Assembly (NCBI GenBank): GCA_018715065.1
Contig: DVMJ01000081.1
Location: 1-23,422 of the forward strand
Direction of reading: 5' to 3'
DNA length: 23,422 nt
Source: Fimiplasma intestinipullorum
Lineage (GTDB): Bacteria > Bacillota_I > Bacilli_A > Erysipelotrichales > Coprobacillaceae
In this document: positions 6,804 to 15,118 of the stretch, in pieces
How the letters are laid out: each line of letters begins with the position of its first letter
Position numbering within the stretch: the first letter of the stretch is position 1
Translations under genes and position numbers: made by a program
The notes under the pieces: model-generated
Told to the model about the DNA's origin: nothing
What the model saw: the letters and a program-made list of their open reading frames with translations, nothing else
Databases searched by the model: none

Positions 6804-9068
6804 GTGAACAACGTGGAACTATCGAAGATCCAATTATCGCGCCACAGCCTGCGTTACGAGAAGCTGCTTTTTATCTTTGGTATTTCTTTTTGTGTCTGTC
6901 AGGTTCCTTTTTTAGGCAGTGAGGCCGTCTTGTGCCTGCCTGTTTTAGGCGTGGCTTTTGCCTGTGGCTACCTGGATGTGCTGATGTATTTTTTAGGTGT
7001 GGGACTGGCAGTGATCATTTTAAATGTGAGCTGGGAATTGCTGGCATTGAGTCTGGCGACCCTGGGGGTGCTGGTCGTCCTGTCCTTTGTCTATGCGATG
7101 AAGACCCATTTTTTAGGATATGTCGTGACTTTGTGTTTAGGCGCTTACCTGCTTTTGAAAGGATATCTTGGCGGACGGTGGATGCCAGCTGGCACACTTG
7201 TTCAGCTGCTGACAGCGCTGGGTCTAAGTTTGCTTTATATCGACGCTTTGCCATTACTACGCCATCGACAGATCGAAGATCCAAGCGATCGGATGCTGAT
7301 GGGGGGCTTTCTCATGGTCATGAGCGCCTTGTTTTGTCTGGAACGGATCGATATGCATTTGTTGATGGTGATGCTCCGCTTTGGCATTTTAGTTGTCATG
7401 TATGTCAAAAGCATCGAAATGGGGTATCAGCTGGTCATATATGCCAGCTACTGGTTATTGCTGAATGAAAGCGGCCTGATGGGCGAGGTCGAAAGTCTGT
7501 TTATTTGTCTGGCTGTTTTTTTTCTAGTGAAGGGAAAAAGCCGTCTAGCCTTTGTGCTGACTTTTCTTTTCAGTCATCTGGTCATGCCTTTTTTTGTCCA
7601 GGAGGGATTATGGGTCATTGCGGTGGAAGTCATGCTGACAGGATTCCTTTTTATGCTCATTCCCCAAAAAATATACGCTTCCTGGCGTTATCGGCTGAAT
7701 GGGGATTCCCCTTTGGCGACCCAGATCGGTGGATTGATTTCCTATCAGCGCAAGATGAGCCGTCAGCTGGAGACCTTCAGTGATCTGTTTTTGCGCATTG
7801 CGACTTCTTTTGAAGAGGAAAATCTGGAGACCAATGCCGCTTTGTATGTGGGCAATATGTATGAGCAGGTCTGCAGTACATGCCTGAACTGTGATCAGTG
7901 TTATAATCGTGAGACAGGGGATCATCGATTGGTGAAGCTGATTCGCAAAGGGGTGATTCAGGGCCTGACGAATCAGGAAACCCGTTATGTCGAACGCTAT
8001 TGTCTGAAGATGGCTGAATATAAAAAGGCTTTGCGTGAACAACATAAGCTTTATTTACATCAGGCTGAGATGAATGAAGAATATCATCAGCTCAAGCATC
8101 ATCTTTACGGACAGCTGTCGCTGGTGGGCAAGCTTTTAGAACGCTTTTCTAAACATGTGGACTGTTCTGATCTGGAGAGTGAGGAAAATATTCGAGATCT
8201 GTTGGAAGGCTATCATTATTTGGTCCCTTATATCCATAAGGACTATCTTTCACGGGATGATTACTGTCTAGATATCGGGATGATGGAAGTCAACAAACAT
8301 GAGGTCTATGACGTCGTGATTCCTGTTCTCGAACGCTATCTCAACACACCCTTGAATGTCATCAAAATGGAAACTTCCGGTCGCCAGTTAGGCTATATGC
8401 GCCTGGTCTTATCGAATCATCAGAATTACCAGCTGGTGTATGGGGTACAGCAGTTATCCAAAGATGCCGCCAGCTGCGGGGACAGCTATCTTTGTTTTCA
8501 TTTCAAACAGTTCACGTTAATGGCGCTAAGTGATGGCATGGGATATGGCCCCAAAGCACATAAAGAAAGTGAACTGACTTTGGATGTCTTCAGTCGCTTA
8601 TTGAAAAGCGGGATCGGCTTGGAGGAAAGCATTCAAACGATCAATTCATTGCTTAAAATTAAAAATCGTATTGAGATGTTTACGACCCTTGATCTGCTGA
8701 TGTTTAATACGCGGGATGCCTCAGTGACTTTTCTGAAAAATGGTGCGACCGCATCCTATGTTTATCACTATAATCAATTAGATAAAGTGCAGACCAGAGC
8801 TTTGCCGATCGGCATCGTTTCGAAGGTGGATACCCATACGGAAAAATACCAGTGCTCCGATGGAGATCTGTTATTTATGTATAGTGATGGCTTAGAAGAG
8901 GGCATTGAGGAAGTCATTGAACAATGTCTTCGGGAGGTCGGTGACCGTCATCCGCAGTTGATTGCGGATACGATCATGAACACCTTCATCGATCAAGGCA
9001 AGGTAGATGATGACGCAACGATCATTGTTGTCAGGGTCGAGGACATTACCCAGATACATACCGATTAG
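6804..9068 (+). CDS. spoIIE: Stage II sporulation protein E, serine phosphatase
   Basis: 754 residues, slightly shorter than the ~827 of B. subtilis. SpoIIE sits in the polar septum, dephosphorylates SpoIIAA and so activates sigma-F in the forespore. The first ~290 residues are strongly hydrophobic with about ten membrane segments; a cysteine cluster CSTCLNCDQC follows near 357-366, characteristic of the regulatory region. The C-terminal PP2C-type domain has the metal-binding motifs SDGMGYG (D577), YSDGLEEG (~692-699) and DDDAT (~735). Start is GTG at 6804 with AAGGAG 5 bases upstream; GTG at 6813 with GAGGTG is a real alternative, since the RBS of the first start sits right at the predicted transcript 5' end. 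Neighbours tilS, hpt and ftsH are the classical order. Confidence 0.95.
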   Translation: MNNVELSKIQLSRHSLRYEKLLFIFGISFCVCQVPFLGSEAVLCLPVLGVAFACGYLDVLMYFLGVGLAVIILNVSWELLALSLATLGVLVVLSFVYAMKTHFLGYVVTLCLGAYLLLKGYLGGRWMPAGTLVQLLTALGLSLLYIDALPLLRHRQIEDPSDRMLMGGFLMVMSALFCLERIDMHLLMVMLRFGILVVMYVKSIEMGYQLVIYASYWLLLNESGLMGEVESLFICLAVFFLVKGKSRLAFVLTFLFSHLVMPFFVQEGLWVIAVEVMLTGFLFMLIPQKIYASWRYRLNGDSPLATQIGGLISYQRKMSRQLETFSDLFLRIATSFEEENLETNAALYVGNMYEQVCSTCLNCDQCYNRETGDHRLVKLIRKGVIQGLTNQETRYVERYCLKMAEYKKALREQHKLYLHQAEMNEEYHQLKHHLYGQLSLVGKLLERFSKHVDCSDLESEENIRDLLEGYHYLVPYIHKDYLSRDDYCLDIGMMEVNKHEVYDVVIPVLERYLNTPLNVIKMETSGRQLGYMRLVLSNHQNYQLVYGVQQLSKDAASCGDSYLCFHFKQFTLMALSDGMGYGPKAHKESELTLDVFSRLLKSGIGLEESIQTINSLLKIKNRIEMFTTLDLLMFNTRDASVTFLKNGATASYVYHYNQLDKVQTRALPIGIVSKVDTHTEKYQCSDGDLLFMYSDGLEEGIEEVIEQCLREVGDRHPQLIADTIMNTFIDQGKVDDDATIIVVRVEDITQIHTD

Positions 9069-9091
9069 ACGCTTTATGCGTCTAATTTTTT
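9065..9091 (+). terminator. spoIIE terminator
   Basis: 8-bp perfect stem TTAGACGC / GCGTCTAA, loop TTTAT, then six T. The spoIIE stop codon TAG (9066-9068) is inside the 5' arm. It separates the sporulation gene from the housekeeping genes behind it. Confidence 0.85.
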
Positions 9092-9092
9092 G

Positions 9093-9101
9093 TGTTATAA
9101 T
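9093..9101 (+). promoter_or_regulatory. Extended -10 promoter of tilS-hpt-ftsH
   Basis: TGTTATAAT directly after the spoIIE terminator and 19 bases before the tilS ATG. The -35 region is weak (TTTATG at 17-base spacing). It would restart transcription for the constitutive genes; initiation near 9108 gives a very short leader. Confidence 0.55.
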
Positions 9102-9119
9102 GCAACGGGAAGTGAGTGT

Positions 9120-10370
9120 ATGGAAAAAGTCAGAGAAGCGTTAAGAAAATTAGATCCACAAGCCACTTATGTGATTGGTGTGTCCGGCGGACCGGACTCC
9201 ATGGCTTTGCTGCATCTGGCAGTCAGCATGGGACTTGACGTCATCGTGGCGCTGGTGAATTATCATAAAAGAGTAGACAGTGATTTAGATTATGAATTGG
9301 TCAAAGCCTACGCCAAGTCGCATGGGCTACGATTGGCTTATCTGGAAGTGAACGAGTATACCAAAGAAAACTTTCAGTCTCAGGCCAGGACGATCCGCTA
9401 TCGTTTTTTTGTAGAGACGGTTCATCGTTATCAGGCTAAAGGAATCTTGTTAGCTCATCATGCCGATGACTGTGTCGAAACGATCCTGATGCAAAAGGCA
9501 CGGCATACGCGTGTACCGTATTTGGGGATTGCACCGCTTTCCTATTATCAGGGTGTTCCGGTCTATCGTCCCTGTTTAGGTGTCTTTAAAGAGGATCTGG
9601 CTCATTATTGTGAAGTGGAGGGTGTTGCTTACCGGATCGACTCCAGTAATCTCGAAAACCACTATACACGTAATTATTTTCGAAATGTGGTCTTAAAGAA
9701 GACCGGTCGTGAAGAAAAGGAACGCCTTTTATCCTGGGCAAGTGTGAAAAATGAACAGGTTCAAGGACAACAGGACAAACTAGAAGCCTTACTGGCTAGC
9801 GAGGTCACATCTGGAATCTGGCGGATCGACCTTTCGCATGATGACAAGATTCTGGGTGAACTGTTAGACTGTTTCTTGCGACAGGATCAGCGTTTAGATC
9901 CAAGGCGGATCTCGGCTGCTCTGATCCGCGAAGGGGTCCATATGCTAAGAGGCAAAAAAAATAGCCAGATGGATCTGCCGGATGGATTTCAGTTAAAAAA
10001 GCAGGGCAGTCAGGTTTATGTCTGTTTAAAAACGGTCAAGCTTAGCTATGCCTACCAGATCGATGCCCCGCAGGAACTCCAAACGCCTTATTTCAGCCTT
10101 CAAACACGTGGTCAGGATCGGGAAGGCATCCCGGTGCGTATGCAGGATTTCCCTTTGACGATTCGAACCATCCAGCCAGGCGATGCGATGGAGCTGAGCT
10201 ATGGCACCAAAAAAGTCTCCAGGTTGTTCATAGATGCCAAAATTCCACGCGAAAAACGTCAGCTTTGGCCGATCGTCTGTGATTGTCATGGTAAAATTTT
10301 GCTTGTGCCAAAAATCGCAAAAAACAAAGACTATTTAATGGAAAAAGCAACGCTGTTTGTGGTACAATAA
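9120..10370 (+). CDS. tilS: tRNA(Ile)-lysidine synthase
   Basis: 416 residues. TilS uses ATP to attach lysine to C34 of the CAU-anticodon tRNA-Ile, so that it reads AUA rather than AUG; it is essential. The PP-loop motif VSGGPDS lies at residues 21-27, followed by the family block LLAHHADDCVETILM (usually HHxDDQxET; here Cys replaces Gln) and the C-terminal TilS domain with RTIQPGDAMEL. The ATG at 9120 has a modest GAAGTGAG ribosome binding site; upstream in-frame codons back to 9090 lie in terminator and promoter sequence and are discarded. It is the first gene of the tilS-hpt-ftsH run. Confidence 0.95.
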   Translation: MEKVREALRKLDPQATYVIGVSGGPDSMALLHLAVSMGLDVIVALVNYHKRVDSDLDYELVKAYAKSHGLRLAYLEVNEYTKENFQSQARTIRYRFFVETVHRYQAKGILLAHHADDCVETILMQKARHTRVPYLGIAPLSYYQGVPVYRPCLGVFKEDLAHYCEVEGVAYRIDSSNLENHYTRNYFRNVVLKKTGREEKERLLSWASVKNEQVQGQQDKLEALLASEVTSGIWRIDLSHDDKILGELLDCFLRQDQRLDPRRISAALIREGVHMLRGKKNSQMDLPDGFQLKKQGSQVYVCLKTVKLSYAYQIDAPQELQTPYFSLQTRGQDREGIPVRMQDFPLTIRTIQPGDAMELSYGTKKVSRLFIDAKIPREKRQLWPIVCDCHGKILLVPKIAKNKDYLMEKATLFVVQ

Positions 10371-10399
10371 GTTAGTGTTGATTTAAAGGGGGAAGAAAC

Positions 10400-10930
10400 A
10401 TGCATCAGGATGTTCAGGAAATTTTATTTTCCTTGGAAGAAATACAACATCGGACCCAGAAGTTAGGCGAACAGATCAGTCGGGATTATGCGGGCAAGAC
10501 GCTGATCCTGGTCGGGCTTTTAAAGGGTTCTGTTCCTTTTATGGCAGAGTTAATGCGCTATTTGACAGTGGATGTGCGCATTGATTTTATGAATGTTTCC
10601 AGTTATACGGGAGCACAATCGGGACAGGTGGTCATTAAAAAAGATATGGAACAGGATATTGCCGGTAAAGATGTGTTGATTGTGGAGGATATCATCGATA
10701 CAGGCAATACTTTATACAATATTAAAAAAATGCTGGAAGAACGCAAATGTGCCAGCTGTAAAATTGTGACATTATTAGATAAGGTAGAAAGCCGTACCAT
10801 TGATATTCAGGCGGATTATGTCGGTTTTGATATTCCGAATGCTTTTGTGGTGGGCTTTGGACTCGATTTTGACGAAAAATATCGACAGCTGCCTTATATT
10901 GGTATACTAAAGAAAGAATGTTATGAGTAA
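10400..10930 (+). CDS. hpt: Hypoxanthine phosphoribosyltransferase
   Basis: 176 residues, normal for bacterial HPRT, the purine-salvage enzyme that makes IMP and GMP from hypoxanthine or guanine plus PRPP. The PRPP-binding signature VLIVEDIIDTGNTL is near residues 93-106, LKGSVPFMAEL near 40-50 forms the pyrophosphate loop, and DYVGFDIPNAFVVGFGLDFDE is the C-terminal base-binding region. RBS AAAGGGGGAAG precedes the ATG. A TGGTACAAT extended-minus-10 at 10360-10368, at the end of tilS, might give extra transcription. The position between tilS and ftsH is conserved in Firmicutes. Confidence 0.96.
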   Translation: MHQDVQEILFSLEEIQHRTQKLGEQISRDYAGKTLILVGLLKGSVPFMAELMRYLTVDVRIDFMNVSSYTGAQSGQVVIKKDMEQDIAGKDVLIVEDIIDTGNTLYNIKKMLEERKCASCKIVTLLDKVESRTIDIQADYVGFDIPNAFVVGFGLDFDEKYRQLPYIGILKKECYE

Positions 10931-10942
10931 AGGAGAGTTGTA

Positions 10943-12964
10943 ATGGATAGAAAACCTGGCGGTACAATGAAATATCTTTTGCCCTGGATTGCCATTTTAC
11001 TGTTTATTCTTTTCATGTGGACCATCATCAATCCAGTGACTTCTACAACGGTGGATTATGTGGGACTGTCTACGATCCTCAATGAAGAGAATGTCACAGA
11101 AGTGACCCTGTCTCCTTCCAGCTATGTCGTGGGAGTAGATGGTGTGTATCTGGATGAGACAACCGGGCGTGAGGTGAGCTTTAGCTCTGAAATCGTGAAT
11201 TCCAACGGTCAGGTCGACACGTTAATGGAGACCTTGGATGAAATCAATGCCAGTCGCGCTGAGAACAACGAGACACCAATGACGATCAATGTCAAAAATA
11301 CGCAAAACGACAGCATCTGGATGTCTTTATTAGTGAACGGATTACCGATCCTGATCATGATTGGCTTAGGCATGCTGATGTTCAGCAAGATCAATGGTGC
11401 CAGTGGCAATGCCAAAGCGTTTGAGTTTGGTAATTCCAGAGCACGTCTGGAGAAGAATCAGAAGACGCGCTTCAGTGATGTCGCAGGTGCGGATGAAGAA
11501 AAAGAAGAATTAGAAGAACTGGTTGAATTCTTGAAGAGCCCAATGAAATTTGTGGATATGGGTGCCCGTATTCCTAAAGGTGTGCTTTTAGTCGGTCCAC
11601 CGGGAACAGGTAAGACTTTGCTGGCTCGAGCAGTTGCCGGTGAAGCGGGTGTGCCCTTCTATTCTATTTCCGGTTCTGACTTCGTTGAAATGTTTGTCGG
11701 TACCGGTGCGAGCCGTGTGCGTGATATGTTTAAGAAAGCAAAGGAAAATGCGCCATGTATCATCTTTATCGATGAGATCGATGCGGTTGGGCGTCAGCGT
11801 GGTGCCGGTGTCGGTGGTGGACATGATGAACGTGAACAGACACTGAACCAGTTGCTGGTTGAGATGGACGGATTCACTGGCAATTCCGGGATCATCGTGA
11901 TGGCTGCAACGAACCGTGCCGATGTTCTGGACCCTGCTTTATTACGTCCAGGTCGTTTTGACCGTCAGATCTTAGTTTCTAATCCGGATAAAGAAGCGCG
12001 TACCAAGATCCTGCAGGTTCATGCGCGCAACAAACGCTTTGCGGAAGATGTCAATTTCGAAAATATTGCGAAAAGAACACCGGGCTTCAGCGGTGCCCAG
12101 TTAGAGAACGTATTAAACGAAGCCGCCCTGTTAGCGGTGCGTAATCATCGTAAGGTCATTACGATGGATGATATCGATGAAGGAATCGACCGTGTCATCG
12201 GAGGTCCGGCAAAGAAATCTCGTAAATACATCGAACGTGAACGCCGTCTGGTTGCTTATCATGAGGCTGGCCATGCGATCATTGGCTTAGTGCTTGAGGA
12301 TGCCCAGGTGGTACAGAAAGTCACGATCATCCCGCGTGGGGAAGCCGGTGGTTATAACTTGATGACCCCTTCTGAAGAAACTTACTTCCAGACCAAATCC
12401 CAGTTAAAAGCCAGCATTACCGGTTATATGGGTGGTCGCGTATCAGAAGAAGTCTTCTTTGGGGATGTTTCCACAGGTGCCCATAACGATATCGAACAGG
12501 CCACGCGAATTGCCCGCTTGATGGTGACGCAGTTAGGAATGAGTGAATTAGGACCGATTCGTTATGAAGGCGATTCAAATCAGGTCTTCCTGGGTCGTGA
12601 ATTAGGTCATCAGGCCAGTCATTCCGGCCAGGTAGCTTATGAGATCGACCAGCAGGTACGTAAGATCATTGGTGACTGCTATGATGAGGCAAAGAAGATC
12701 ATCGAAGCGCATAAGACACAGTTAGAGACGATTGCGAATGCATTGCTTGAATATGAAACGTTGGCAAATGAGGAAATCGAACATCTCTTTAAGTATGGAA
12801 CGATGCCTAAGGTCAGCGGTAAAACGGACAAAGAAGACGTCCAGGAAATCACCCATGCGCCAGAAGACACGCTTGAAGCCGCGCCTGTTGAGGTCGAAAG
12901 ACCTAAACAGCCTGAGCCGGTGGATGATCCGGAGGACGATTTATTAGATGAAATGAAAGACTAG
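10943..12964 (+). CDS. ftsH: ATP-dependent zinc metalloprotease FtsH
   Basis: 673 residues; a membrane-anchored hexameric AAA+ protease that degrades unassembled or damaged membrane proteins and selected regulators. Membrane helices are at about 9-30 and 126-148, flanking an extracytoplasmic domain. Walker A GPPGTGKT at 218-225, Walker B IIFIDEID near 273-280, second region of homology AATNRADVLDPALLRPGRFDR at 321-341, and the zinc site HEAGH at 440-444, with Asp in HNDIEQAT as likely third ligand. The tail after about 625 is acidic, proline-rich and low-complexity. RBS AAAGGAGAG lies 13 bases after the hpt stop, so the two are probably co-transcribed. Confidence 0.97.
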   Translation: MDRKPGGTMKYLLPWIAILLFILFMWTIINPVTSTTVDYVGLSTILNEENVTEVTLSPSSYVVGVDGVYLDETTGREVSFSSEIVNSNGQVDTLMETLDEINASRAENNETPMTINVKNTQNDSIWMSLLVNGLPILIMIGLGMLMFSKINGASGNAKAFEFGNSRARLEKNQKTRFSDVAGADEEKEELEELVEFLKSPMKFVDMGARIPKGVLLVGPPGTGKTLLARAVAGEAGVPFYSISGSDFVEMFVGTGASRVRDMFKKAKENAPCIIFIDEIDAVGRQRGAGVGGGHDEREQTLNQLLVEMDGFTGNSGIIVMAATNRADVLDPALLRPGRFDRQILVSNPDKEARTKILQVHARNKRFAEDVNFENIAKRTPGFSGAQLENVLNEAALLAVRNHRKVITMDDIDEGIDRVIGGPAKKSRKYIERERRLVAYHEAGHAIIGLVLEDAQVVQKVTIIPRGEAGGYNLMTPSEETYFQTKSQLKASITGYMGGRVSEEVFFGDVSTGAHNDIEQATRIARLMVTQLGMSELGPIRYEGDSNQVFLGRELGHQASHSGQVAYEIDQQVRKIIGDCYDEAKKIIEAHKTQLETIANALLEYETLANEEIEHLFKYGTMPKVSGKTDKEDVQEITHAPEDTLEAAPVEVERPKQPEPVDDPEDDLLDEMKD

Positions 12965-12980
12965 TTCGCTAGTCTTTTTT
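12956..12980 (+). terminator. ftsH terminator with UUCG tetraloop
   Basis: 9-bp stem AAAGACTAG / CTAGTCTTT closed by TTCG, then a T run to 12980. The ftsH stop codon TAG (12962-12964) forms the top of the 5' arm. Confidence 0.88.
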
Positions 12981-12982
12981 CT

Positions 12983-13010
12983 TTGGTTTTGATTGGCTTT
13001 CTGCTATAAT
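12983..13010 (+). promoter_or_regulatory. Sigma-A promoter of the DUF2238-like gene
   Basis: TTGGTT (12983-12988), 16-base spacer, TATAAT (13005-13010) with an extended TGC in front. It follows directly after the ftsH terminator. Confidence 0.65.
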
Positions 13011-13036
13011 GGTCATGAAATGAAGGGAGCATCATT

Positions 13037-13693
13037 ATGGAGAAAAAAGAACGGTGTTTAAAACGAACGGTCATTGGACTCTATCTGGCTTATTATCTGG
13101 TATTGATCTATGCTTTTTATCGTAATGCCAGACTGCAGGATATGACTGCATTGATGTTGGGATTTGTCGCGATGCTGACGCCATGGATCGTTCCAGTCGT
13201 TTTTCGTCTTTTCAAATTAAAACGGATCTATGAGATCGATATTCTGAATATTATTTTCGTCTTCTTTGCCAGTCTGGTCGGCAGTTGTTTAAGCGGGTAT
13301 GCGCTGCCGTATTTCGATAAGGTGGTCCATTTTGCCAGCGGTTTGCTGTTATGTCAGGTGGTTTATATGCTGTATAGCCTTATCAGTAAACGCCGGGAGC
13401 CCACCAGTCCGGAAGAAAGACGTCTGGTTCTTTGTTTTAACTTTGTAGGCAATGGTTTTGTTGCTTTATTATGGGAGTTTTATGAATATGCGATGCTGGT
13501 CTTTTTTAACTATGACTGCATCAAGCATTTCAGTACCGGGGTCCATGATTCTCTGACTGATATGCTGGCCGGGACCTTAGGCGGTCTGGTGATGTGCTTA
13601 TGCTATTATCAGGCTTTTCATAGCGGCAAGGACAATTTTTTTACCCGCCTGCATAATCGTTTTTATGATGCGAATATCCAAAAGAACGCATGA
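13037..13693 (+). CDS. DUF2238 (YjdF-type) integral membrane protein
   Basis: 218 residues with about six membrane helices (approximately 10-30, 36-55, 70-90, 97-117, 133-155, 170-190). Conserved-looking motifs are DKVVHFASGLLL, ALLWEFYEYAM and GVHDSLTDMLAGTLGG; the pattern of polar D, H and E residues inside helices matches the DUF2238/YjdF family, whose function is unknown. GAAGGGAG precedes the ATG. The gene is monocistronic with its own promoter and terminator. The N-terminus is basic, so probably cytoplasmic. I am fairly sure of the family, not of any role. Confidence 0.75.
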   Translation: MEKKERCLKRTVIGLYLAYYLVLIYAFYRNARLQDMTALMLGFVAMLTPWIVPVVFRLFKLKRIYEIDILNIIFVFFASLVGSCLSGYALPYFDKVVHFASGLLLCQVVYMLYSLISKRREPTSPEERRLVLCFNFVGNGFVALLWEFYEYAMLVFFNYDCIKHFSTGVHDSLTDMLAGTLGGLVMCLCYYQAFHSGKDNFFTRLHNRFYDANIQKNA

Positions 13694-13708
13694 TCATTGA
13701 TCAGCCCT

Positions 13709-13751
13709 CCTGGTAGATGTCACAAGCTATGTGTCATCTATCAGGTTTTTT
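13709..13751 (+). terminator. Terminator of the DUF2238-like gene
   Basis: Outer stem CCTGGTAGATG / CATCTATCAGG (one G-T wobble) with inner CACA/TGTG pairing, followed by TTTTTT. Confidence 0.82.
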
Positions 13752-13773
13752 GTTGCTCGTAAAGTGTTTCTAT

Positions 13774-13810
13774 TTGCCGAAAATCTAATATTTCTCGGGA
13801 AATATTGCCG
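13774..13810 (+). promoter_or_regulatory. Palindrome framed by TTGCCG repeats upstream of the AraC-family gene
   Basis: Perfect inverted repeat AATATTTC (13787-13794) / GAAATATT (13799-13806) with spacer TCGG, not followed by a T run. Direct repeats TTGCCG at 13774-13779 and 13805-13810 start 31 bases apart, about three helical turns. It looks like a regulator binding site. A TTGACA at 13860-13865 is a possible -35 but has no good -10 at normal spacing, which would suit an activated promoter. Confidence 0.4.
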
Positions 13811-13915
13811 CAAAAAACAGTCTGTTTTCTTTTAGGAAAATGATCAATTTTTAAATCGCTTGACAACAATTCGTGATAATGTCATTCATGAAGGGACAGA
13901 AAGGGAAGAGGAGCT

Positions 13916-14785
13916 ATGTCTGTAAAACAAGTGAAAGAAAATGATTTAGATATCGGTAAAATGGTATATGAGAATGTAGAATTCGCGAAAAACCGTCCCA
14001 TCAGGATCACGAAGATCAAAGTGACTGAAAATCAGTTGGAATGTGTGGTTTCCTACCATTGGCATCGCTGTATCGAAATGATCGTGCCCATCTTGAATGG
14101 GGCAGAGATCTGGGCTGAGGATGAGATCTATCGGATCTTTCCGGGAGACTATTTCCTGATCAACTCACAGTCTGCCCATTTATGTCGGGATATCTATCCA
14201 TATTTAGAATATCAAGGCTGTATCATACAGGTCAACTATGCTTTTTTGAAACACCATTGTCCCCATTTTGATGACCTGTTTTTTCCTAATGATCTGCCAA
14301 TCGAAGTCAAAGGCAAGATCTATCAGCACATCCAGGACATGATTGCTGCCAGTCAGCTGGAAACGGCGTATGCGCATCTGGTCGTAGAAAGCCAGTTATT
14401 ACTTATTTTGGCCAAGCTGCTGCAGCATTCAACACCACGTACGAAGATGGCGAAGACCGGGGTACCACAAAACATTAGCAACTATATTTCAGAAAATGAT
14501 GCTTTGCCGCTTTCAGTACAGGAAATTGCGGATCATTATCACATCGCCTACAGTTCACTTGAGAAAATGTTTCAAAAACATTTTGGGATGAGCGTCAAAA
14601 AATATATTGCTTCCATTCGCTTGAAGAATGCGGTCTATCAGTTACTGAATCAGGATGAGGATAATATCACGAAGATCGCCTTTGAGAATGGTTTTGTCAA
14701 CATGAAATCTTTCTATAAGACCTTTAAGGATACCTATCATATGACACCCGGGGAACTCAAAAAGAAAATGAATGAGCGAAAATGA
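13916..14785 (+). CDS. AraC-family transcriptional regulator with cupin sensor domain
   Basis: 289 residues. Residues ~20-130 form a cupin-like ligand-binding domain (YHWHRCIEMIVPILNG is typical, with HxH), then a helical linker, and two helix-turn-helix units at ~190-285: LSVQEIADHYHIAYSSLEKMF, then ITKIAFENGFVNMKSFYKTFK, and the usual MTPGELKK ending. Members of this group usually sense sugars or other small carbon compounds and activate nearby catabolic genes. GAGGAG lies 4-5 bases before the ATG. It points toward the lipoprotein esterase at 15119, a possible target, but no direct link is visible. It may autoregulate through the upstream palindrome. Confidence 0.9.
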   Translation: MSVKQVKENDLDIGKMVYENVEFAKNRPIRITKIKVTENQLECVVSYHWHRCIEMIVPILNGAEIWAEDEIYRIFPGDYFLINSQSAHLCRDIYPYLEYQGCIIQVNYAFLKHHCPHFDDLFFPNDLPIEVKGKIYQHIQDMIAASQLETAYAHLVVESQLLLILAKLLQHSTPRTKMAKTGVPQNISNYISENDALPLSVQEIADHYHIAYSSLEKMFQKHFGMSVKKYIASIRLKNAVYQLLNQDEDNITKIAFENGFVNMKSFYKTFKDTYHMTPGELKKKMNERK

Positions 14786-15118
14786 CATAAAAGACGATTG
14801 ATTTTGGATATCCTTTCACCTCATTTTTTAGTTTAATAAAGACAGGGAGGAAGTTTCAGACCAATAATGCGGAAAATGTTGGTATCGTCAGTTCATTAGA
14901 CATTTCATGGAAGAATGCTGTGCGTTAGATGGTCAGTGTTTTTTAGAAAGGAGCGGAGCAGAGTCAAGTAATGGGGTTGACCGATCGCTGGAGCACCATG
15001 AGAAAAGAGCAAACACCTCCTAAAAGAGGTAGGACAGCCGTTTCTTTGGGACAAGAACAGGGTTTAGACCTTTTGTGATTGGCGTGATCCTACTAAAAAT
15101 GAAAGGTGATGGGTACAA
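14786..15118 (+). other. 333-bp intergenic region, no gene supported
   Basis: Between the araC-type gene and the lipoprotein esterase. I see no clear terminator after the regulator, no convincing sigma-A promoter pair and no recognisable riboswitch. TTGACC at 14977 and TTGTGA near 15075 could be -35 elements with poor -10s, so transcription of the esterase may need an activator, or read through from the regulator. A 38-codon frame at 14907-15023 lacks an RBS. The region ends in AAAGGTGAT, the esterase RBS. Confidence 0.5.

Noticed and set aside
14907..15023. 38-codon plus-strand frame between araC and the lipoprotein gene
   Set aside because: No RBS, no promoter and unremarkable composition; not supported as a gene.
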